Shown piece by piece: positions 6,927 to 15,672 of a DNA stretch of 64,000 nucleotides. This DNA is from Kitasatospora sp. MAP5-34 (GTDB lineage Bacteria > Actinomycetota > Actinomycetes > Streptomycetales > Streptomycetaceae). The notes beneath the pieces are model-generated. The model was not told where the DNA came from, searched no databases, and saw nothing but the letters and a program-made list of their open reading frames with translations. Position 1 is the stretch's first letter. The number at the start of each line of letters is the position of its first letter. The stretch covers positions 43,752-107,751 of the forward strand of contig NZ_JARXZC010000026.1 of the NCBI RefSeq assembly GCF_029894335.1, written 5' to 3'. Both the position numbers and the translations under genes were made by a program.

Positions 6927-9387
6927 CCACGACGAGCCCACCACCACCGAGCTGCCGGCCGACCTGCCCCCGCCCGCCACCGGCGGGTTCCGCCCCGGGA
7001 CCGAGGAACGGCGGCTGCCCGCCGAGACCGCCGGCAAGCTCGCCGAACTGACCGCCGCCGGCGGGGCCACCACCGAGCCCGTCGTCCTGCTCGCCGCGCT
7101 CGCGGCCGTACTGCACCGGCACACCGGCAACACCGACCTGCTGATCGGCCTCGACGCCCGGCTGCTCGGCGACCAGCAGGCCGCACCCGTCCTGCTGCCG
7201 CTGCGGCTGCCCGTCGACCCCGCCGCGTCCTTCGCCGAACTGCTGGCCGAGACCCGGCACGCCGCCACCGAGGCCCTGGCCCACGCACCGGAACCGCCCG
7301 GCCCAGGCACCGGGATCCGGATCGCCGTCCGGCCGCCGGGCACCGACGACCAGCCGGCTCCGCTCGACGCGGCCTTCACCCTGACCCGCCAGGACGGCGC
7401 CGCCACCCTCGGCCTGCGCTACGACCAGGGCCGCCACACCCGCGCCACCGCCGTCTGGCTGCTCGGACACCTCGCGACGCTGCTCGCCGGGGCGGTCGCC
7501 GAACCCGGCCGGCGGCTACGCGACCTCCGCGTCCAGCACGACCCGGCCCCGGCCCCGGACTGGGACCTGCCCACCCCGGCACAGTACGTCCCGCCCGCCC
7601 CGCCCGGCGCGGCGGAGTCCCTGGTCGACCGCTTCCGGACGGTGTCCCACGCGCACGGAGACCGGATCGCCGTCAGCGGCCCCTCCGGCCGCTACCGGTA
7701 CGCCGAGCTGGACCGGCTCACCACCCGGCTCGCCCACCGGCTGCGCCGTCACGCCGGCCCCGGCACCCGGGTGGCCCTGCTCTGCGAACACGACATCGGT
7801 GCGGCGGTGGGCATCTGGTCGGTCCTCAAATCCGGTGCCGCCTACGTCCCGCTGGACCCCCGGCAGCCGGACGGCCGGCTGGCCCGGATCGCCGCGAACG
7901 CCGGAGTCTCGGCCATCGTCTGCGATCCGGCGCTGGCCGACCGGGCCAGGAAGCTGGTCCGGGAGCGGCCGGTGCTCACCCTGGAGCCGGCCGGCCCCGA
8001 ACCGGAGGGCGAGCTGCCCGGCCCGGCGGGCCCGCAGGAGCTCGCCTACCTGCTGCACACCTCCGGTTCCACCGGGACGCCCAAGGCGGTGATGCAGAGC
8101 CACGGCAACGTTCTCGCCCACACCCTCGGCTACGCGCAGCGGATCCGGATCGGCGTGGGGGACCAGCTCCCGCTGCTGGCCCGACTCGCCTTCGACGCCG
8201 CCGCGATGGACTTCTTCGGCGCCCTGCTGACCGGCGCGACCCTGCACATCACCGATCCGCTGCTGCCCGCGCCGCAACTGCGCGGGCGGCTGGGCGCGAT
8301 GGCCGCGTCCGTCCTGCACTGCACGCCCACACTGTTCCGGCACCTGGTCGGCGACCTCGGCGAGGACCGGAGCGGGCCGGACGCGGTGCTGGCGGGCGTG
8401 CGGGTGGTGGTCCTCGGCGGCGAGGAGGCGACCCGTCAGGACCTGCGCCGGTTCCTGGCCGTCTTCGGGCGGCGCAGCGTGCTGGTGAACGGCCTCGGCC
8501 CGACCGAGTGCACCGTGGCGCTCCAGCACCTCGCCACCCGGGCCGACCTGGACCGCCCGACCCTCCCGGTCGGCCGGCCGGTGCCCGGCCTGGAGGTCCG
8601 CCTGCTCGACGCCGAAGGTGAACCCACCGAGGTGTACGGCGAGTTGGAGCTGATCGGCGACCGGGTGGCGCTCGGCTACTGGGACCAGAAGGAGACCACC
8701 GCGGCGGCCTTCCGCACCCACCCCGACGGCAGCCGCAGCTACCGGACCGGCGACCTGGCCCGCCGGCTGCCCGACGGCTCGCTGGTCTTCCTCGGCCGCC
8801 GGGACCGGCAGCTGAAGATCCGCGGCCACCGGCTCGAACCCGGCGAGATCGAGTCCGCCCTGCGGGCCCATCCCACGGTGGCCCAGGCCGCGGTGGCCGT
8901 GGACGACCGCTCCGCCCCGCCCCGGCTGGTCGCCTACGTCTCGTCCGCCACGGCCTTCCCGCCCGACGGACGGGAACTCGTCGGATACCTGGCGCGGATC
9001 CTGCCGGACTACGCCGTGCCGGCCCAGGTGGTGGTGCTGGACTCGATGCCGCTCGGCCCGACCGGGAAACTGGACCGCTCCAGGCTCCCGCTGCCCGACC
9101 CGCTGCCCGCCCCGACGGCCGGCGCCGACGACGAGCAGCCGCAGACCCCGGTGGAACGCGCGGTGGCCCGGAGCTGGTGCCGGACCCTCGCCCTGCCCCG
9201 GGCCGGGCTGCACGACAGCTTCATGGCGAGCGGCGGGGACTCGATCCGGATGCTCGCCCTGCTCGCCGCGCTCCGCGACGAGTTCGCGGTCGACGTCCCG
9301 CTCACGGAATTCCTCAACGCGCCGACCATCGCGACGCTGGCGCGGATCATCGACCGGGAGAGCATCGATGCTGAGCTTGCCGTCTGA
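6919..9387 (+). CDS. NRPS protein: truncated condensation-like region, adenylation, PCP
   Basis: An 822-residue protein. Residues 1 to about 210 resemble the C-terminal half of a condensation domain without the HHxxxDG half. The adenylation domain (about 230-730) shows A3 HTSGSTGTPKAV near 380, a YRTGD motif and the A10 lysine at about 717. The carrier domain has its phosphopantetheine Ser775 in GGDSIRM. Reading the specificity pocket by eye gives roughly D-A-M-H-V-G-G-V-A-K, which I cannot assign to a substrate. The ATG overlaps the exporter stop, and the 3' end overlaps the next gene by 20 bases. It probably loads one building block used by the free condensation protein downstream. Confidence 0.88.
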   Translation: MSDHDEPTTTELPADLPPPATGGFRPGTEERRLPAETAGKLAELTAAGGATTEPVVLLAALAAVLHRHTGNTDLLIGLDARLLGDQQAAPVLLPLRLPVDPAASFAELLAETRHAATEALAHAPEPPGPGTGIRIAVRPPGTDDQPAPLDAAFTLTRQDGAATLGLRYDQGRHTRATAVWLLGHLATLLAGAVAEPGRRLRDLRVQHDPAPAPDWDLPTPAQYVPPAPPGAAESLVDRFRTVSHAHGDRIAVSGPSGRYRYAELDRLTTRLAHRLRRHAGPGTRVALLCEHDIGAAVGIWSVLKSGAAYVPLDPRQPDGRLARIAANAGVSAIVCDPALADRARKLVRERPVLTLEPAGPEPEGELPGPAGPQELAYLLHTSGSTGTPKAVMQSHGNVLAHTLGYAQRIRIGVGDQLPLLARLAFDAAAMDFFGALLTGATLHITDPLLPAPQLRGRLGAMAASVLHCTPTLFRHLVGDLGEDRSGPDAVLAGVRVVVLGGEEATRQDLRRFLAVFGRRSVLVNGLGPTECTVALQHLATRADLDRPTLPVGRPVPGLEVRLLDAEGEPTEVYGELELIGDRVALGYWDQKETTAAAFRTHPDGSRSYRTGDLARRLPDGSLVFLGRRDRQLKIRGHRLEPGEIESALRAHPTVAQAAVAVDDRSAPPRLVAYVSSATAFPPDGRELVGYLARILPDYAVPAQVVVLDSMPLGPTGKLDRSRLPLPDPLPAPTAGADDEQPQTPVERAVARSWCRTLALPRAGLHDSFMASGGDSIRMLALLAALRDEFAVDVPLTEFLNAPTIATLARIIDRESIDAELAV

Positions 9388-10741
9388 CCGCACCACCGGC
9401 GAGCCGACGGGCGGACACCGCACCCGGATCCTGGTCGGGAACGACTTCAGCGAGGACGTGCGCACCGACCGGGGCTGGACCGGCTGGTGGGTGCAGCGGC
9501 TGATCTGGTTCGCCCGGGACGGCGACGTGCTCGTCCTGCCGGTGCCGCCGGACGACGCCTTCCTCGACTACGTGACCGCACTGACCGGCACCCGCAGGGA
9601 CAGTCTGAGCTTCGTGATCCCCCCGGCCGGGGAACAGGGCGAGGACGCGGCGGGCACCCTGACCCCCGGACGGCTGGCCGATCCGGACTTCGTCGCCGGG
9701 CTGCGCAAGGCCGTCGGCGGACGCGAGGTGACCCACCTGTCGGCACTGTGGCCGGATCCGGCGGTGGCGCGGCTGGCCCGGCAGCTGGACGCCGCGCCGG
9801 TCATGCCCGGCCACGGCTTCGTCTCGCAGGGCGGCGGACTCCTGGTCAACAGCAAGTCCGCGTTCCGGGCCGTGGCCGCCGGCGCGGGCGCACCGCTGCC
9901 GCCCGGCGCGGTGTGCACCGGGACGGAGACCGCCGAACGGGTCATCCTCGACCTGCTCGAAGGCGGGGAGGCGGTGGTCGTCAAACACGACTTCCTCTCC
10001 GGCGGGCGCGGCAACGAGATCCTCAGCACCGATCCGACCGTCCGGCCGATCGGCGCCCGCCGCGTGGTACCGGTCACCGGACCGGGCGACGTCCGCGCCT
10101 ACCTCGCCGACCGCTGGCCCTGGCTGACCGGCGGCGGGCGCAGCCGCCCGGTCGTGGAGCGCTACTACCGGGACAGCTCGGCCTACTTCGCCGAGTACCT
10201 GGTCACCGACACCGGGGCCGAGCTGGGCGGGACCGGCGAACTGCTGTCCGCGCCCTACGCGGTGGGCCAGGTGATGCCGGCCCAGGGCCTGGAACGGGAG
10301 GTGCTCGACCAGCTGTTCCAGGGCGCCGAGCGACTGGCACAGGCGCTGCGCGCGATCGGCTACCGAGGCGTACTGAGCCCCGACGCGATCGTCACGCCCG
10401 AACGCGAGGTGCTCTTCACCGAGTTCAACGGCCGGGTCACCGGCTCCACCCACATCTACGGCGTGATCGGGCGGACCGTCACCGGCCCGGGCTTCGGCCG
10501 GGACCGGATCATCCTGGACCGCGTCTGGCCCGAGGGCTGGTCCACCCCCTCCTTCGCCGCCGCCCTGGCCGGGCTGACCGAGGCCGGTCTCGCCTACCGG
10601 CCGGAGCAGCGCACCGGCGTCGTGCTCACCAACCCCTTCGACGGCACCAACGGCGTCATGTACGCCGTCGTCGCCGAGGACCTGGACCAGGCCTGGGCCG
10701 TGGACCGGGCCCTCGCCCCGCTCTTCGGCCCGGCCCGCTAG
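9368..10741 (+). CDS. PGM1-like pre-ATP-grasp peptide ligase
   Basis: A 457-residue protein that opens with RILVGNDFSEDV, the hallmark of the pre-ATP-grasp family that includes the pheganomycin peptide ligase PGM1. Further support comes from LLVNSKSAFRAVA, a GGRGNEI loop and FTEFNGRVTGSTHIY near the metal-binding end. Family members join an amino- or guanidino-acid to a peptide amine through an acyl phosphate. The ATG has GGGAG upstream and lies inside the end of the NRPS gene, implying translational coupling. Its presence next to DpgA and an amidinotransferase is the main reason to compare the cluster with pheganomycin. Confidence 0.8.
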   Translation: MLSLPSDRTTGEPTGGHRTRILVGNDFSEDVRTDRGWTGWWVQRLIWFARDGDVLVLPVPPDDAFLDYVTALTGTRRDSLSFVIPPAGEQGEDAAGTLTPGRLADPDFVAGLRKAVGGREVTHLSALWPDPAVARLARQLDAAPVMPGHGFVSQGGGLLVNSKSAFRAVAAGAGAPLPPGAVCTGTETAERVILDLLEGGEAVVVKHDFLSGGRGNEILSTDPTVRPIGARRVVPVTGPGDVRAYLADRWPWLTGGGRSRPVVERYYRDSSAYFAEYLVTDTGAELGGTGELLSAPYAVGQVMPAQGLEREVLDQLFQGAERLAQALRAIGYRGVLSPDAIVTPEREVLFTEFNGRVTGSTHIYGVIGRTVTGPGFGRDRIILDRVWPEGWSTPSFAAALAGLTEAGLAYRPEQRTGVVLTNPFDGTNGVMYAVVAEDLDQAWAVDRALAPLFGPAR

Positions 10742-10790
10742 GCCCGGTCCCACCCCCGATCACCAGGCACCGGAAGGACACCACACCACC

Positions 10791-11027
10791 ATGGAAGACC
10801 TCCAGTCGAAGCTGGCCGCCCTGTGGGCCGATCTGCTCAAGAGCGGGACACCGGACGGTGCAGCCGACTTCTTCGAGTGCGGCGGCACCTCACTGACGGC
10901 GGTCCATCTGGCCGCCCTGATCCAGGAGCAGTTCCAGGTGTCGGTCGACGCCGTCGAGGTGGTCACCGGCCGGACGCTGGCCGTGATCTCGGGTCTCGTC
11001 GCCGAGCGGCTCGCCGCGGTCTCCTGA
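10791..11027 (+). CDS. Stand-alone peptidyl carrier protein
   Basis: A 78-residue acyl/peptidyl carrier protein with the phosphopantetheine attachment Ser34 in ECGGTSLTA. GGAAGGA lies about 12 bases upstream of the ATG. It sits between the PGM1-like ligase and the free condensation protein and is a natural carrier partner for either. A second, covalently linked carrier is at the end of the NRPS protein. Confidence 0.9.
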   Translation: MEDLQSKLAALWADLLKSGTPDGAADFFECGGTSLTAVHLAALIQEQFQVSVDAVEVVTGRTLAVISGLVAERLAAVS

Positions 11028-11070
11028 ACCGCACCCTCCCGAACCGCACCCTCCCGAACCGCACTCTCCT
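11026..11070 (+). repeat. Three tandem 15-bp units after the carrier-protein gene
   Basis: Three consecutive units of GAACCGCACCCTCCC (the third with two changes) begin at the stop codon of the carrier-protein gene. They may be a slippage product; no coding or hairpin role is obvious. Confidence 0.7.
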
Positions 11071-11129
11071 GAGCCCCACCGGGCCGGACCGGCGTCCGCC
11101 CCGCCCTGCCCAGCAGACGAGAGAGGACC

Positions 11130-13004
11130 ATGAGAAGCATCACGCGCGGCGGGCCGCTGACGCTCGCCCAGAAACGGATGTGGCTGCGCTCCTACTGGCG
11201 CGGGCACGGGGAGTTCTTCCCGGCCTGGACCCGGCGGTGGGAGCTGCCCCCCGGAATACCGGTCGCGGCGGCCCTCGACGCCTGGTCCACCCTGACGGCC
11301 CGGCACGAGATCCTGCGGACCGTCTTCCTGATCGGCCCGGACAGCGAACCGGCCCAGGTGGTCCTCGCCGCCGACGGCTTCCGGCCGCCGGTCTCGGTGG
11401 ACGACGCCGAGCAGCCGGGCGAGGACCGCCCGGCCGAGATGGCCGGCCCGCTCACCGTGGGGGCGGCGTTCGCCCGCCCGCTGTGGGCGGCCCGGCTGCT
11501 CGCCACCGACGGCCAGGTCCGCTCCGTCGACCTCGTCTTCGACCACATCGTCAGTGACGGCAGCGGCCTGCACAACTGGCACGAGCAGTTCCTCGACCTC
11601 TGCCAGGGCCGGGACGCGCCGCTGCCGGCCGTCCAGCCGCTCGACCGCCAGGCCACCGAGCCGGACCCGCAGCCCGGGACCGACCACGCGGCCCGCAGCC
11701 CGCAGATACCCGCGCCGGGACACGGCCGGCCGGTCACCGGCCCCCGCTACCTGCTGTCGTCCACCACCTACGAGGGCCTGCTCCCGGCCGTCGACGAACT
11801 GTGCGAGCGGACCTCGGCCTCGCGCGCGATGGTCTTCATGTTCGCCGTCGCCTGGCTGCTGAACCGGTACTCCGGCCACCCCCGGGCGCTGTTCGCCAAC
11901 TACGTCTCGCACCGGCTCGGCCGCGACCACGGCATCGAGTGCCAGATGCGGCCGGTGGACGTCCCGGTGGAGATCGACGACTCGCTGAGCTTCGAGCAGG
12001 CACTGCGGTCCGTCAACGCCGGGACGCTGCGCGCGTACCAGCGCGACCTGCGGTCCGGCCCCGTACCGCCGGAGGACCGGGCCCGGACCGCCGCAGCACG
12101 CGGCGTCGGCTTCGTGGTCCCGGTCTACTTCAACTTCCAGGGCCACCCCCGGGCGGACGGTCCGGTCCGGGAGCCGCTCGGCAAGGCCGTCGTCACCAGG
12201 CGCGAGGACGAGTGGGACGAGCTCGGCCGCCCGTGGTGCGTGGTGGTGTACGTGTACGTGCAGGGGTCGCAGGTCGTCCTCGACCTCGACATGGATGTCC
12301 GGATGCTGTCCGAGGAGACCACCCACGCCTTCGCGGACCTGCTCCCCGGACTGCTCCAGCTGATGGCCGAGCAGCCGTCCGCCCCGGTCCGCACGGCCGA
12401 CCCGCTGCTGCCACCGGGCTTCGCGGCGGAGGCGAACTGCCGCCTGGTGGGCGACAACTGGGTGAACCCCGACGCGACCCGGGAGGTACTCGAGTCGGCC
12501 CGGGGCGTACGGAAGGCGGAGGTCCGGTGCGAGTCGGGGGAGGTGCTGGCCCACCTCGCGCTGGAACCGGGCACCGAACTGTTCGACGTCCACGAACACC
12601 TGTCGGCCGCGCTCCGCCTGCACCTGGACGTGACGGCACCCCAGCGCTACCTCCCGCTGCCCGGCCCGGCCGGCACCTCGTGGTGGCCCCCGGGCACGGA
12701 CGCCGACGGCTGGCGCCCGGACCAGGCCCTGCCCTCCCTGCCCCCGGCGACCGAGGCCGAGCGGGCGCTGTGCTCGGCGATCCAGGAGACCCACGGCCTC
12801 GCGGTCGAGAACCTGGCGCCGACCTACGTCGCCGCCGGCGGACGCGTACTACTGGCCCCCGCCGTCACCGAGGCACTGCGCCGCCGGAGGCTGGCGGGCC
12901 TGCGCTCGTACCACTTCAACACCCCGTACACGCTGCGCGCCATCGCGCGCTGCCTACGGCCGGAACCGGCGCGGGACACCGACGGCGCCACCTACCTGGG
13001 CTGA
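11130..13004 (+). CDS. Free-standing condensation-domain protein with dead PCP-like tail
   Basis: A 624-residue protein. Residues 1 to about 440 form a condensation-type acyltransferase with the HxxxDG motif at His139 to Gly144 (DHIVSDGSG). The last 75 residues look like a carrier domain (LAPTYVAAGGRVLLAP) in which the phosphopantetheine serine is replaced by valine, so it cannot be loaded. GAGAGGA precedes the ATG. It probably condenses carrier-bound units from the NRPS and the free PCP; the inert tail may dock a partner. Confidence 0.82.
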   Translation: MRSITRGGPLTLAQKRMWLRSYWRGHGEFFPAWTRRWELPPGIPVAAALDAWSTLTARHEILRTVFLIGPDSEPAQVVLAADGFRPPVSVDDAEQPGEDRPAEMAGPLTVGAAFARPLWAARLLATDGQVRSVDLVFDHIVSDGSGLHNWHEQFLDLCQGRDAPLPAVQPLDRQATEPDPQPGTDHAARSPQIPAPGHGRPVTGPRYLLSSTTYEGLLPAVDELCERTSASRAMVFMFAVAWLLNRYSGHPRALFANYVSHRLGRDHGIECQMRPVDVPVEIDDSLSFEQALRSVNAGTLRAYQRDLRSGPVPPEDRARTAAARGVGFVVPVYFNFQGHPRADGPVREPLGKAVVTRREDEWDELGRPWCVVVYVYVQGSQVVLDLDMDVRMLSEETTHAFADLLPGLLQLMAEQPSAPVRTADPLLPPGFAAEANCRLVGDNWVNPDATREVLESARGVRKAEVRCESGEVLAHLALEPGTELFDVHEHLSAALRLHLDVTAPQRYLPLPGPAGTSWWPPGTDADGWRPDQALPSLPPATEAERALCSAIQETHGLAVENLAPTYVAAGGRVLLAPAVTEALRRRRLAGLRSYHFNTPYTLRAIARCLRPEPARDTDGATYLG

Positions 13005-13056
13005 GCGGACCCGCGCCAGGTCCCCGGCCCCTCACGACCAGTCAGGGAGCGACACG

Positions 13057-14316
13057 ATGCCCGGTACCCCCTCGCCTGCGGCCCCGCGGGTGCTCATCGT
13101 CGAGCCCACGTCCTCGGCGTTCGGGCTGATCCACGAGGCCCGCGCACGCGGCCTGCACACCGTGGTCGCCAGTCACGACCAGGGCGACCGACGCCTGCCC
13201 GACCCGGTCAGGGACAGCGTCGGCACCCTGCTCCAGGTGGACTGCAACGACGAGGCGGCGCTCGGCGCGCTCGCGGCCGGGCTGCACGCCCGCACCCCGT
13301 TCACGGGCGTGCTGTCCGGTGACGAGTTCTACGTCGCCACCACGGCCCGCCTCGCCGACCGGCTCGGCCTCCCCGGGCTGCCCGTCCGCAGCGCCGCCGC
13401 GCTGCGCGACAAGGCACTGATGCGCGCCAGGGTCGCGGCGGCCGGACTGCGGGTACCCCGGTACGCCGAGGCGGCCGACGCGGGCACGCTCACCGCAGCC
13501 GCCGCCCTGGTGGGCTTTCCCGCCGTACTCAAGCCCGCCGCCTCGGCCGGCAGCATCCATGTCACCCGCGTCGACGACGCCGCAGGGCTCGACCGCGCGT
13601 ACCGGGAGCTGCTGCACGACACCCGCCCCGACGACGTGGGCGGGTACCTGGACGGCCGGGTGCTGGTCGAGGAGTACCTGCCCGGTCCGGAGATCAGCGT
13701 CGAGGGCTACGTCCACCAGGGCCGCGCCGTCGTCGTCTCGGTCACCGGCAAGATCCTCAGCCCGGAGCCGCACTTCCTGGAGATCGGCCACATCGCCCAG
13801 GCGGAGCTGGACGATGCGGCCAGGGAGCGGGTCGAGTCCTACGTGGACGCGGTGTGCCGGGCCCTGGACGTGTCGCTCGGGCCGTTCCACTGCGAACTGC
13901 GCCTGGTCGGCGGCGAACCCGTCCTGGTGGAGATCGGGGCCCGCCTCCCCGGCGGACGCGTCACCGTGCTCACCGAGTGGGTGACCGGGATCTCGCTGCC
14001 GCGCATCATGCTGGCCGCGTACACCGGCGGTGACGTGCCGTCGGCCGCCGTGGCCGGCGCGCCCAGCGCCAAGTACGCCGGCGTGCACAACTTCACCGCG
14101 CCCGGCACCGAGGTCATCCAGGCCGTGCACGGCCTGGAGCGGGTCCGGGCCGCCGGGTTCGTCCGGGAGGCGGTCCTGCGCGCACGACCGGGCGACCGGG
14201 TGCCGCCCTTCGGCGACTTCCGCTGCCGCCTCGGCTTCGCGATGTTCACCGCCGACACCCACGCCGAGGCCCTGGCCCACCAGGCGGCCCTGGCCGGGAT
14301 GGTGACCTTCGCCTGA
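13057..14316 (+). CDS. ATP-grasp carboxylate-amine ligase
   Basis: A 419-residue ATP-grasp protein of the amino-acid ligase group. The central domain shows FPAVLKPAASAG, VEEYLPGPEISVEG and VEIGARLPGG, the nucleotide- and metal-binding strands of the fold. GGGAG lies upstream of the ATG. It is the second of three ATP-grasp enzymes in this operon and likely forms an amide or peptide bond. The substrate cannot be read from sequence. Confidence 0.85.
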   Translation: MPGTPSPAAPRVLIVEPTSSAFGLIHEARARGLHTVVASHDQGDRRLPDPVRDSVGTLLQVDCNDEAALGALAAGLHARTPFTGVLSGDEFYVATTARLADRLGLPGLPVRSAAALRDKALMRARVAAAGLRVPRYAEAADAGTLTAAAALVGFPAVLKPAASAGSIHVTRVDDAAGLDRAYRELLHDTRPDDVGGYLDGRVLVEEYLPGPEISVEGYVHQGRAVVVSVTGKILSPEPHFLEIGHIAQAELDDAARERVESYVDAVCRALDVSLGPFHCELRLVGGEPVLVEIGARLPGGRVTVLTEWVTGISLPRIMLAAYTGGDVPSAAVAGAPSAKYAGVHNFTAPGTEVIQAVHGLERVRAAGFVREAVLRARPGDRVPPFGDFRCRLGFAMFTADTHAEALAHQAALAGMVTFA

Positions 14317-14371
14317 CCAGGGACCTCCTGGCCGAACCACCCGTCGCCCCAATCCGAGGGAGCCACCCACT

Positions 14372-15628
14372 GTGTCCGACCTTCCGCACGTCCTCGTCAT
14401 CGGCAGCGGCGACCCGCTGTACCGGGAGTACGCCCTGGCCGGTCTGGCCGAGAACCACACGGTCACGATGATCGACCGCGCCCCGGCGAGCTGGCAGGCG
14501 CGCTACCTCCTCGACCACGCGGTGGCGCCGCTCGACGACCCCGCCGCAGTGGCCGCCACCGCCCGCGAGCTGTCCGCCCGGCACCACTTCGACGGGGTGC
14601 TGACCTGGGGCGAGTTCGCCGTGCCGGCCGCCGCCCGGGCGGCGGCCGAGCTGGGCCTGCCCGGGATCAGCCCCGAGACCGCGCACGCCTGCCGCGACAA
14701 GGGCGTCACCCGGTCCGTCCTGGCGCGGGCCGGCGTGCCCTCCGCCAGATCCGTCCGCGCCGTCACCCTGGAGCAGGTCCGGGCCGCCGCGCAGGAGGTC
14801 GGCTTCCCGGTGGTGGTGAAGCCGACCGCCAACGCCGGCAGCCGAGGCGTGATCCGGGCCGACCGCCCGGAAGACCTGCCGCAGGCCCACGAGTTCGCGG
14901 CCCGCGCCGGCGGCGCCGGGGCCGACGGCACCCGCGCGGTGCTGGTCGAGGAACTGCTCGTCGGCCCCGAGGTCAGCGTGGAGTGCGTCAGCTACCAGGG
15001 GGAGATCCGGGCGGTGGCACTGACCCACAAGACGGTGGGCCTGGAGCCCTACTTCGAGGAGCTCGGCCATCTGGTGAAGCCGCAGAACGGCGACCTGTCG
15101 GGGGAGCCGGCGGCCCAGGTGGCCGTCGCCGCGCTCCACGCCCTCGGCGTCCACGACAACGTCAGCCATGTCGAACTGCGGCTCACCGCCGACGGCCCGA
15201 AGATCGTCGAGGTCAACGCACGGGTGGCCGGGGACATGATCGGCTACGCGGTCCTGCTGGCGACCGGCATCGACCTGGTCCAGGCCGTTTCCGCGATCGC
15301 CCGGGGACAACGCCCCGATGTGACGGTCCGTCACCAGCGCAGCGCCGCCGTCCGCTTCCTGTACGCGCCGCACCCCGGGCGGGTGGCGGAGCAGTCCGGC
15401 CCCGACGAGCTCCGCGCCGAGCCCTGGCTCGACCGCATGGTCTGGGAGCAGCCGGTCGGCACCTTGGTCGCGCCGCCGCCGGCGGGCGACGTCGACTCCC
15501 GGCTGGCCCAGGTGGTCGTCACGGGGACCACCCCGGAGGAGGCGCTGCAGCGGCTCGACCTCGTCTGCGGGCAGATGCAGTTCCGACTCGAACCGCCGGC
15601 GCGGGCCACCGCGCCGTCCGGACGGTGA
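14372..15628 (+). CDS. ATP-grasp carboxylate-amine ligase
   Basis: A 418-residue ATP-grasp enzyme distinct from its upstream neighbour. FPVVVKPTANAGSRGV, VEELLVGPEVSVE and IVEVNARVAGDM mark the nucleotide and Mg sites. The start is a GTG with GAGGGAG about 10 bases upstream. It ends just before the di-iron enzyme gene. With the PGM1-like ligase it makes three candidate peptide-bond formers beside NRPS parts, suggesting a product assembled by both chemistries. Confidence 0.85.
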   Translation: MSDLPHVLVIGSGDPLYREYALAGLAENHTVTMIDRAPASWQARYLLDHAVAPLDDPAAVAATARELSARHHFDGVLTWGEFAVPAAARAAAELGLPGISPETAHACRDKGVTRSVLARAGVPSARSVRAVTLEQVRAAAQEVGFPVVVKPTANAGSRGVIRADRPEDLPQAHEFAARAGGAGADGTRAVLVEELLVGPEVSVECVSYQGEIRAVALTHKTVGLEPYFEELGHLVKPQNGDLSGEPAAQVAVAALHALGVHDNVSHVELRLTADGPKIVEVNARVAGDMIGYAVLLATGIDLVQAVSAIARGQRPDVTVRHQRSAAVRFLYAPHPGRVAEQSGPDELRAEPWLDRMVWEQPVGTLVAPPPAGDVDSRLAQVVVTGTTPEEALQRLDLVCGQMQFRLEPPARATAPSGR

Positions 15629-15672
15629 GTCAGCCCCCGCCGCCTCCGAGGACGGAAGGACCCCGGAACCCG

